Assembly (NCBI RefSeq): GCF_037975245.1
Contig: NC_092565.1
Span: 10,596,499 to 10,660,498 of the forward strand
Direction: 5' to 3'
Length of the DNA stretch: 64,000 nucleotides
Source: Apostichopus japonicus
Lineage: Eukaryota; Echinodermata; Holothuroidea; Aspidochirotida; Stichopodidae
Part shown: positions 36,286 to 48,500 of the stretch, piece by piece
Numbering within the stretch: the stretch's first letter is position 1
Layout of the letters: each line of letters starts with the position of its first letter
Position numbers and translations under genes: made by a program
The notes under the pieces: generated by a model
Told to the model about the DNA's origin: nothing
Databases searched by the model: none
What the model saw: the letters and a program-made list of their open reading frames with translations, nothing else

Positions 36286-36538
36286 TTCAGGTTGGTGCGC
36301 AAAGGACTTTGTAAACATTGGCGGATGGCAACACTGGGCCTTTTTGCCCCTCGAAAGAACGAAAAGCAAGCAAGTTGAACTTGAAGAGGCCTATACCTCC
36401 GGAGTAGGCTAGACTAGGTCGTCCATTGATGAGCTCGGCTAGTGCTAAAAACAGTGGGACGAAGTTAGTCTCAGCAAATTGCTCCCGCGGGATCCAGTAA
36501 CTAATTCGATATAGCCTAGTTAGTATTTGCAGTAGGAA

Positions 36539-39500
36539 ATGGCCTCGTTAGGTAAGAAACGGATGGCAACCATAAGTTTGGCCTAATTTAACTGAGGGTT
36601 AGGCCTAGGCCTAGATCTTTCCATAAACCTAGGCTAGTCAGGCTTTTGGCATGTGGTATAGTCAGTATTGCGAAGTTCGCCATACTGCGAAGTTCGGGCA
36701 CCCTAAGAAATACACGATTTTCACCATGAAAACCTACAGGAAGAGCCAAATTTCACCAAAAAGTACGAAGCTACAGTTATTTTATCTCCAAAATGACCCG
36801 TGTGCAAGAAATTACTTACATATTTGTCAATAAAATGACGAAGATCTATGAAGTCTGTTATAATGACTGAAAGAGCAACAGCGCCACCAATTTTTACCAG
36901 CGCCACACTGTGGGTTGCGTGTCCGAACTTCGCAATACTCTAGCAAGAAATACCAGTTCCACAATCACGAAGAATCTTCTTGGAAAACAACGTGAAAACA
37001 GTTTGCAGGAAAGAAAGTTTGGTCGTGTATCGTACTATAACAAAATTCTCCCACCATATCAAGTATATTTTCAAATGATTTATTACCAGAAGATTTAGTT
37101 TTGGGGTGTTTTAAGTCTTAAGTGGCCGAACTTCGAAGTCACCATCCTACTTTACCTCATGGCAGTCATGCTTACTAACTGGGCCCAGTCCACTACTATA
37201 AGAGAACTGTTCTCTGGAGTGGGGGAAGTGGAGGGTAATCCAAATTATTGGCAAAAATTTGATGTTATTAGTAACTTAAACCAGCCCATTGACACCAAAC
37301 TTAAATAAAGTATAGGCTTAGCTGGGCCAACAAGTATTGGTAAACTTAGGCAAAATTAGTAAAGGAGAAGTAAATCATGCATGCTGATGGCAAAACTACT
37401 TTGGGTCCTACAGATATGCCCAGCTGATGTGTGTGTGTGCTGAAGAATGTGGTGCAATTAATTAAGATAAAGATGTGGAAAAGTTGAAGTAGGCCTATAC
37501 CTGGCAAAAGTAGATACAAATTTGCAACATTGTTTGTAGTGTCTAGTTATATGTCTCAGTATCCAGACGGTGGCTTCAAATGCGACATTGGATGACATTT
37601 TAATATTTGTTTACCATGCATGCCTGTTAAGTTGTAACTTACTGTATTATGATGCTTTTTGAGAAATCTGTTTTCTGGCAATAATTTAGTGTTTGCATCA
37701 TTCTTACAAATGAAGTATCTTCCGTTTACGGTACAAAAGATTCTCTTCGGTAAGAAAAATGCTCAGAGCTTGCAAGGGCATAATATTTCACAACAAGAGT
37801 TCTGAGGTAGAGGTTCTAGGCAAATATATAGTTCTAAGTTAAAGCCTTAAGTATACAGTAGTATTGCGAAGGTATGGCAGGGAATAATTAATGTTCAAAT
37901 TTTGTGTAGCAGGTTTGAAGGAACTGTTTTTTTGTCCCTTTAAAATACTGTATAGATACTACTGTATGTGGCATCTTAGGACTTGCAGACCAATTTGATC
38001 GTTTCGCAATGCAATATACAGGATAAATTATTACCTGCAGAGATTATCTATCTGTGTTCCTAAGTGGTCTCAAAAACAGGTCAAAATTGGTAACCTATTT
38101 ATCTGTGACATAATGGACTTAAATTTCTTTTAGGAAAAGCCATATTAATTGGCAGTACGTATGTTAATAAAAAAGATTTTGAAAATGAATTGAATAATTC
38201 CCAGTCAATTTTTCCCTATCTTTTGCAGGAAACAAAATCAGAACAGTGAAATCCCTTGGTAAACCTTATTGGTATTTGAGATTACCCTGGCTACAACAAT
38301 GCCGTCCGGCATCGGGTGGAGATCCTTTGACCAAAGACTACGATGTGATCATCGTAGGAGCTGGCCATAATGGCCTGGTTGCTGTAAGTTTCCTTAAATA
38401 ATTACTATCACCAGCAAGCGTATCAGTCCTGCAGTTGTAGCGAGCATTTTCATCTGTCAAAGGGATGGAGTGGATGCCTAAATTTGCAAACACTCTTCTC
38501 CCCACAAGTAGGAAAAGACAAAAAATGAAAGAGAGATTGCAAGCAAGCATTTTAGTAACTGGTGCAGCATTTATTCTGCTTGAGGCAACATTTTAAACAA
38601 CTGCGGAAAAACTGAGACGTGCTTATAAAAACCTTAGGGAAACTTAATTAGGCACTGATGTGAAATAATTGTCAATTTAATTTGTCTGTTCAAAGAACTG
38701 AAAAAGATGCCATCCTTAATTTGCATATGAGCACAATCAATTGAAGAAAACAAAAAGGGGGGGGGGGAGGACATTCACTACCTATTTTGAAACAATTTTA
38801 GAAAAGCTACAGAGCATACATACTGTTCAAATCAGGTGGGGGGGGGGGGTAAAAGTGTCCTGTTGTGTGAGTTTCAGACGTTAACAGTGTCACAGCGGTA
38901 TGTGAACAAGAAATAAGGACACAAACAAAAAGTTGAATTAAACAGTGAAAATAAGCTCTTCATCTGGCTATAGATATCTACTACTGAATACAATGAATAT
39001 GTCAGGAGGGAATCAAGCTTGAATTGAGCTGTGCAAAGCACGGCTCCTGCAGGTCGAACCACTCTGAATACAATCGGTTCAAGTTTCATCTTATATACTC
39101 CTTGACAATGGATTACAGAGGCTATGGGACAGGAAGTTACTCTGTCCACATATTTACCTTTCTCCTGAAGGGTCAGAGGTTTAAACTACTACGAAATGAC
39201 CACACTATGACATCATTGGGAGTGCCATGATCATACTGAAGGTTACTTTATTGGTAGAGATCTGATATAAGGTGCAAAGGCAGGTGTAGTGTTTCTGTTG
39301 TAGAGATTTTCTGTGGAGGTCAAAGTGTCATGTACAGTGGGAGGATTTCCTGTCTGTGCTACTAGCTAAGGGATTGTAAAGGTGAACTTAGGGTAAGGGT
39401 GAAGGGAAGATAATGGTCAAATGCGTTCTGTTATTTAACAGTATCCCAAGTTTCATCCATTTGCAGTTAGTGGTATTGTTTCCAACCTGGTAGAGAACCA

Positions 39501-42500
39501 ATATCATTTTTTGGTTGTTGAAATATGATATTCCTCTTTGGATAAAGTGATTTAAATATTCAAATGTAAAAACAAAGAGTTTGTTAGCTCAATTGCTACG
39601 ATAACCTCATTCACTCTGCTGCTGCAAGATGAATTCACAAAGTACCGCCTAATCTTGAAAAAATTACATTTTTTACTTTTGCCATATTAAATGCTATATA
39701 GCTGGATGTGTGGTTTTGACCCTTTCAAGATGCAGAGCATGTCCAACGATTACGTGAAGTTAATCGACTTCAGCCACCACAGAATATCCTTTTGAGTGAT
39801 GCAACATTGTTTCAATATACTGGTTTTTGCATTTTTCAGTCTGCTTATTTACAAATGGCCGGATTACAGACTCTCGTACTGGAGAGGAGACATATCATTG
39901 GTGGTGCAGCTGTCACAGAGGAAATCATTCCAGGTTAGTGCTTCAGAGTGAAATGATTCCAACACTTTGATGTGTACGTACAGATAGCTGGATATATAAC
40001 AAAGTTCTGTCCTATATGGAAGGGGAGTGTTTGTGGATCAATATGTGTTTAAAGGTTGATTCCAGCGGCAGTAAATTTAACATGATAGCAGCGAAGACTA
40101 AGAAAACGTGCGCTTAAGCTTGATCATATTAATTCGATCCAGAGTTCTGCGAAGAGTACAGATTACTCGCGTAAGGAATTGAAGTGACAGCGCCCTCGGT
40201 GGATTACGTTGGAGAGTCACATTGAGAAGTAATGAAATCTGTCTCTTTGTTTCATTCTCATTCAGGGTACAAGTTTTCTAGATGTTCTTACGTTCTCAGC
40301 TTGCTTCGTCCTCATATCTACAAAGATCTTGAACTCAAGGTATGTATTGTCAACTGTGTGCACTGAATTTTATAATTTACATCTATAGACATGGATATAA
40401 CCAAAACAATAATATATTTTCTCTTCTCAGATATTGAATTGGGCTCTGAGAGCAATTCAAGTAGCAATTTTAAATGTAAGTTGCCAGCAAATATTGTTGG
40501 GCTGCTCTCATAAGCCTTCAAGTACAGTAACTGGCATATGTTTAAAATTCCAATGAGAACTTGATTGTAGCTTGTACCTTTTATATTAAACTCTAGCATT
40601 ACTTAGCAATTTTTTTTTTTTTCTACAGAAAAGGGGGCTGAAGGTTTACACCAGACCACATTTTGCCTTTACACCCCTTCTTGAGGAACCAGGTCAGAAT
40701 GGTCGTCCAAGGTCTCTACTACTGGGAAAGGATCACGAAAGTACATATCAACAGATTGCTAAATTTTCTAAAAAAGATGCAGAGGTGAATATAAAGATGA
40801 TAAAGAGTCATGCAATTTTTCATCTTCTCAAAACCATTTATTCAACTCCTTGCAAAGAGATCTTGCAAAAGTGATATTTTGTTCCTCCAGACAGGTTTAA
40901 ATCACAAGAGGATAGTAAGGCGGTGTGCATGTGCAATAAGGCTACTAATGATCAAGTTTTGCCCTGGCAATTTTGTAGTTGCATTGGCCTCAGTCCACAA
41001 GACAACATTCGGCAATGTGCTGGCCGTTCAGTACTAAAACTGCAGTTGTATGAAACAGAACCAATAATTGGTAAAACAAACGAGCACTGTCTATAGAGAG
41101 AGAACAGTCATAATGTGTTCTCATCAATCATTCAGGATGATTACTTATCTACCCAGCTGATCGAAAAACTTGGTCTCAAACAACCGTCGAGTTAAGTCGG
41201 GTCTCGTTAAGTCAGTGTGTGGCCATGCTTTACACTTGAAAATTGAGTGATAAAGAAACATACCGAACATAAGCATTTAACCTAGTTGGCCAGAGTCCTA
41301 ATACTTTTTGGTCTCTATACTAGCTGATAAGATTTATTTGGCTGTTTCATTTCATATGCATAAGCCAAGATTTGTTAAATGGTTTTGAAAGTTGCATTAA
41401 TGTACTCCAGAAAATGTAAATGTACTCCTATTCTTCACTATAACAAACAATTAATGTGTTGCTTAATTATCTTGTTGGAAACTGTGTGTTAATTTTAAAA
41501 TTTCTCTGTTGATTTACTTCTAGAAATTCCTCTCCCGTGATATGCATTCTGATTTATTAGACATCTTGTGACTTTGGGTGTTCTATCAACACTGGTTAAA
41601 TTGTTAAGGTTTTGTTAATTTAATACTATCTTGTTGATTGTTTGCAAAGTTTTCATGATTAAATTTATTCACAGGCGTTTCCAGAGTACGAAAAATATAT
41701 AGCCAAGCTCGGCGAGGCAATCGAACCATTACTTGACATGAGCCCAGTAGATATTCAAACCCTCACCGAGGGGACACTCCGAAAGAGGTTGAAGGCCTTA
41801 CCAGCCCTGAAAACATTAACGCAAACAGGTTAAAACATGGAATGTGTACATCCTTTGTTAATAGTTTATGTCTTCAGCTTTCTTGAAGGATGACTTTAGG
41901 CACATCATTAATTTTTATATATCATAGATAACATTGGATTTCTATACCACTGCCAGTTTTAGAGAAATTACCGTATAAGCATCTGTGACTCGTCTATGAA
42001 ATTTTATTGGACTCTCACATACTCTTTTCTTATGTACTGTATTATGATTTTGAAAGTGGTGGTATTTTCTCTTATGAATGTCCATGTTGGACATTCATAA
42101 ATGGAAAATAGGAAATTCAATAAGGAAAAATTGGGAAATTTTGGTCATTAAATGACCCTTTAAACATCTGAGACTCGTCAATGAAATTTTATTGGACTCT
42201 CACATACTCTTTTCTTACGGATTATGATTTTGAAAGCCGTAGTATTTTCCCCTTATGAATATCAATGTTGGATCGCCCTTCAGTTATATATAGATAATGA
42301 TAAGAGGTAGTTAAGTGTCCTGATAAAATATTTAACCGTGATTAATCAACAGCAGGAAAATGTCAGAGATATTATCAGTCAGTTTGTAAAGGCTTCAAAG
42401 ATTAACTTGGACGGGATTAAAACCTTGTGTAATATCAAGTTAATTCTACCAATTGAGCCATTTACCTGTATATGTGATGCTCCCAATTATAAACAAATCA

Positions 42501-45500
42501 ACATGTCCTTACTGGGTACCAATGCTGCTTAAAATGTAATATCATATTGCAAGACATTCATAATCATCTGTTTTGCTTATTTTCTGAAGACCCTTTGGAA
42601 GTTTTACTGCTAAACTAAAACCCTTCATCTCTTTTTATGTCAGCTCAAAGCATGTTCATAATATTTCACACCATGCAAGTTTCTCTCGAAGATCATGCAG
42701 TCCTTAAATGTTAAACTGTTAGTCAGCCTTTATGCGAATGTCAGTGTTTGTTTCAAATGTATTTGATTGATAAATGGAGGCCTTAACCATTGACAACTTA
42801 CCATCATCTCCTTTTCACTATAAAAGGTCTGGCTCTTGGGAAAGATATTCCAACATTTTATGAAATACTAACTGCTCCAGCAAAGAAGGTAAGTTGGTCA
42901 AAAGTTGAATCCCATGATATAGCCTCAATTTGCAATAGCATTTTTAAATCAAAGTTTTATAATATGACGTATATTAAATTGTAATGCTCTGTTTACTGAC
43001 AGAAAAAGAAGGTCTGGTGTGTCAGGCTTAATGATGATCGTTTCTTGGTTAGATCATGATGCTATCATTCAAATGGTTTTGTTTGCAATGCAGTGACTCT
43101 TGTCAATATATATATGTTACATATTACTCTCCCATTCATATATATAAGAATTGGGGCGGAAGTTGTTAACTTGTTAAAATCGCCATTGACTGTTTAGCTG
43201 AACTATTGTAAAGCTTCACGATCGTATACCACCGGAATTATTTGTACGAACATTTTTTGCTACATTCAGTGAATCTTGTGTAAAGTGAAGTTTGGTGGCA
43301 TTCCATTGCATTCATGTCCATCTGGCTTCCATGTGTGTCCTTAGGGCCATTAATCCTGCATTGTCTAGCATTTGTATATTGTCAAGATAGTAAGTTAGGT
43401 ACAATAGCAAGGAACTTTTCGTTTAGAGCAGGTTCCGAACCATTACCGCTCACATGGTGGGCAGTTTCAACGCTTCGTCAACCGAGACAATTAATGGAGG
43501 TCAACCTCTGTCACGATTTCTTCATATCTTTCCAAATTTGTCTTTGCTTCCCACTTTATTCTTTAATCGTATGTTATGGTACGTAGTAATATCGTCAGAG
43601 ACGGCCAATGTATACTATTCTCAATTCTGAACAGATCCTCGATCGATGGTTCGAGTCCGAGCCACTCAAGGCTACTATCGCCACAGACTCTGTTATCGGA
43701 GCAATGTTGACACCGGATCAACCAGGCAGTGGGTATGTACCCTTACTTTTAAAGGGAAATGTTTGAAACTGACGGTCGATTAAATTGTCAGAGAATGTCA
43801 AAACAAAAATTTAAAAAGGCCTTTGATAGAATCTCTCTTGAAAACATCTAGTTGCTTTTGCATTATGCAATAGTACCAGTTTTTTTAATGGTACTGTTGG
43901 TGATTAATACAAGAGGAGTTGGGGGGGGGGATTTAGTTAGATTCACCCTATAAGGTAACATGGAAGAAGACAAAAATGGAGAGGTGATATCAGTGAAAAT
44001 GGAGAGGTGATGAACCGTGGTCATTGCAAGTCTTCTCAATATATTCTCTGCCAAGTCATACAACATCAGCTAAATTTGACTTTGAAAGGATATTAGGGAA
44101 TGCAAAGCAATTCTTTGCTGATGGAAATTACTCCACTGAGCAAACTGGTCAAAAGCTACAGTATCAAGCTGGATTATATATGGATGCATTGAATTTACCT
44201 CAACAGTAACCTTAATAGGGTGTAAAGGTAAAATGTGGGAAGCTGTGATGACGATCATAACTACGCCATGACAGGATTCCCTTTACCGAGTACTGTGCCC
44301 TGGGGGTTTCTGCATTTACATTAGCTGCAGTTTTACTGTCATCGGAGAAGTATTACTTTATGTCAGTTGCAACTGAGACTGGATGGGTTCAACTGTCGGG
44401 CAACCATAGTTTTTTTTTGTAAATATTACAGTTATATTTTGTATGTTTCTTTTTGTCAGTTATGTACTGCTACATCATGTGATGGGCCAGATTGATGGTG
44501 AGAAGGGTGCATGGGGTTTTGCGGAGGGTGGAATGGGTTCCGTATCAAGGTGCATCAGTGAAGCTGCCCTAGAGCATGGAGCTACCATCTTGACTAATAA
44601 GGTAAAAGTACTTTCATTTTCTATGTACAGCTTAGCTTGAAAGTGAAGAATACATTCCACATTTGGCACATGTGACAGACCTGCTTACGATGAGCAACTT
44701 GCCTCACACAGCTAAGAATAATTCCATTCCCTTAAGGACCTATCATAGAGGCCACTATACATAATCACAGAGTCACTATTGCTTGTTTTGTTAGGTTTGT
44801 GAAAAAGAGAAAACATTGAATCACTTTTTTTTAGTGTCACTTTGTTCATTTTCTTTGGTAGAAATGTAATTTGCAAATGTTGCAGATATAGCCATTGGTT
44901 TCAGAAGTAATACTGCTGCTCGGTATCACCATTTAAATGTGGAAAGATGAAAAATGAAAAACTTAGATATTTTACCTAGTTTTAGTGATGTTGTTCGTCA
45001 TGAATATCTCAGTCTTGTAGGACAAAGAAAGTAGTTGGGTATGCTTAACTCAAATAACAAATAATATTCTGTAAATTTTTCTTCTCCATTTCTCTTGCAT
45101 CCTTTGAACAGCTAGTATCTGCTAGGCCCTGTAAATATCAATAAACTATTCAATGACATTGCATTTTAAGGCTTAAGTCGAAAGAGAGTTTCATTTAGGA
45201 GCACCGGAAATATTGTTTTCTATATGATGTCTTTTTTACTTTGTTAAACCTCCCTAGTAAAGCAATGCTCATCTTTCCAAAACCATGTCTCCTCTCCTGT
45301 GTATTACTTAGTCAACTCTCACATGAGACATTCTAAACTGTTGGAGGAATGGGGGAGAAGAGGGGGTGGGGGGAGGGGCTGATGAATAGGAGAAAATGCC
45401 ATAGGTGGTAGTCATTTTGGCATAAACAAAAAGATGAATTGCTATATTGTGCACTGACACTGGGAAGACTCTGGAGTAGTGTGGGTCTCAGGGATATAAT

Positions 45501-48500
45501 TTAGGTCTTTATTTCTCAACTTGGAAGGGGGATGGTGTGTGGGTGAGGTTTGCTCTTCTCATTAATTGTATTTTTTTTTAAATTATCTATTCTCTAAGTT
45601 CTTTGGTTTCAAGTCATCTCGTGTGAAAAACAAATTGACTGCATTGTCTGTCATTATTTCGCCCTCCCCCCCACATATTTTTTCTGCAAGCAAACAAACT
45701 GTTTCCAACAACCTCCCTCTGTCCAAAAATCTGAAATGGCCATATTACCTCTCTCAGTTTTATTTGTCTGTTTCTTGTTACAGACTGTCAGCTCTCTCCT
45801 CTCTGATTCTGACAAGAAAGTCTGTGGAGTCGTTCTTGAGGATGGCACCGAAATCAGAAGCAAAGCTGTCCTGTCCAATGCTACCCCTAAGGTGACCTTC
45901 GTGGACCTCTTACCCACTGGTCTAATCCCTGCAGAGCTGGTTCAGGATTTGAAGGGATTTGACTCTACATCCCCTGTAACAAAGATTAATGGTAAGCTTG
46001 AAGAAAGGTTTCAAGTTTGAAACAAAAGTTGAAAATATAGTCAGAGCAGTCCTGTAGTATTGACAGGTATAAAAGAAATTGCTGACTGGCATCTGGCTTA
46101 TGGATTCCTTACAATGGTGATGGCATATATGTATTCGTGGGTACGTGTTGTGATAATCACCATGCAGAGCCTACACGAACTTCATACTCGTTTATGCAGA
46201 TTTCACTAATTATCAAATTCTTGGTTGCTTGAGGTCAAAGGCCATTTGTGATCGTTAGTGGCCAAATTAGGGAAACTTTGTGAAATTTTTATTAATGATG
46301 ATCCTTTATTTGTATGTTGATACCTCTTGGTGGAGATCAGCAAATTGTCAAATTTTGAAAACCTGGCTAAATATACTAAATAGATGTATGGTTGGTGAAT
46401 CACATACTTGGTATGTGAATGTCACTGAAAGAATCAAACCCAGCGTGGGTATTGATCAACTAATATCAAAGTATGAACTCTCTATCAGTTATTATATCAT
46501 GCATCACACTTACGGGACAACTTTAAGGTGTTGCTAAACAAATTCAAATTGCACAACCCAACCAGTATTTTAGAGAAGATCTAAAAAGTCGACTTCCACT
46601 AGAATTGAAATTTATCTATGCTAACTTCACAGGTCAATAATTGCATGACCAATGAGCAAGTAAATATATATTGGCCTGGTTGTACATTTTATGGTCAAAT
46701 AATTGCTCCTTTCCTTCTTAAAAGTTGCTGTGAATAAGCTGCCGAACTTTACAGCTCTGCCGAACGTCAGTGAAAATGTGCCCGGCCCTCACCACTCCTG
46801 TACGATTCATCTGAACTGTGAGTCCATGAACATGATTAACGAGGCTTACTCCAGTGCAATGGCCGGGGAACTCCCGAAGAGGTGAGTGAACACAAATAAA
46901 AAACTTTATAATAGGATGAGAAAATTAACCATCCTCTGCCACATATGCAAAAGACTTGTTTTGAATGGGGGGGATCTCCCTCACACAGCGAAGGAAAAAT
47001 CTTGTTCTGTTGTGGTATCGTCATGGTATCCACTAGTGACTGAATACGACATTTAATTAAATACTTAAGTATTGAATCTTGGATTAACACTACATAATAC
47101 CATTTCGGTACTTAGTTTCCTCAGTGGCAGCTCTTTAATGGACATAATGACAGCTGCCCTTTGATATGCAATTTAACCTTTGATATCTCACAAGTTAATT
47201 CCCCCCCCCGCAACCTCCTCCCCACCCCCAACACTCCCTTCTAATAAAACACAAAAGAAGACAGTGAATGGATCACCTTTGGTATCTCTCCTTAGCAAGG
47301 TGAAGAGATTGATTTATATTTAAATAAATTTTCGGAAAGGAAAAATATTTTACAGTGAAGGATATCAAGATACAATCCACTTCTGAAGATCCAAAAAGAC
47401 CTCATTAAACCTGCTTCTCAGAAGGTGACACTTCTAATTTGTGGGGATGCGGTCATTAAGACCTATTTCCAACAATCTGTTTGCTGTTTGTGATTATTGA
47501 TAAATGTAGGTCCATTTATCATGTTTGTAGTGCCTGCACTTATAATACAGTGGCTATGCACAAAATAATGGCACAATTATAGTTGGTACACTGCTATAAC
47601 TAGTTAAACTATTATATCCAAGGAGTGTGTCATATTGCTATTGTTATAGATGCATGATGTAATATATACTTTCTCATTTATGTGGTTTTTTAATGCTAAT
47701 ATTCATAACCAGCACACCGAGAAACAATCGAATTGAGTCAAAGAATTGATGAATACTTCTTCTCTTCATTTTATCACCGTTTTTTCAGACCGATGATCGA
47801 ACTTTGTATTCCTTCAACCGTTGACCCCACCCTGGCTCCAGAAGGTCACCATGTGCTGTCATTCTTCACCCAGTATACACCCTACCATCTCAGTAATGGT
47901 AGAGAATGGGATGAGGAGACCAAGAAAGCTTATGCTGACATAGGTACGAGGGAGTGGTTTTATTCTTTGCCTGGTCCTCTACCGTTTGTCATATCGAGTG
48001 CTCATAATTGCTTAACAGGATATTCTGTTGGCAGATGATGGGAAGCTCACCGCACTGATAACCTCGTCTCCATAACTTTACCTTAACTTGAGATATAGTT
48101 GAATGATTGTAACCTTATTTGACTAGCTAAACCATCAACCATCCCAGAGTATCACATCAGGTGGTCCTGTGACGTCATCATGTCACATGTTCTTCTTAAG
48201 CTCTACTCTCCTTTTACAATCTTCTTGTTGATTTTTTCTCCTTCTCAAAATGCGATACATTTGGAACGTTTACTTGGCTGTCGATTTGGTTTAAAGGTTG
48301 TTTTTCTGGGAGCGGTCATTTTGTAAACCTGTGATGTCACATTGCCATTAGGGTCTGAAAGCTGTTACTTTCTCATTGTTTACCTTTTCATATTTTCAAG
48401 GTAGAATGTTAACAGTGTTAACGTTTACTATTTTTAGATTCTGCGTTTGCATATAAAAACTTGAAACACTTGTAGCTTGATGATGTCATATTTAGACTTG

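Noticed and set aside
35688-36369. Open frames of about 200 codons (SQVEL, IPGRA and NPGM repeats)
   Set aside because: Artefacts of stop-free 12-bp and 15-bp satellites, open on both strands.
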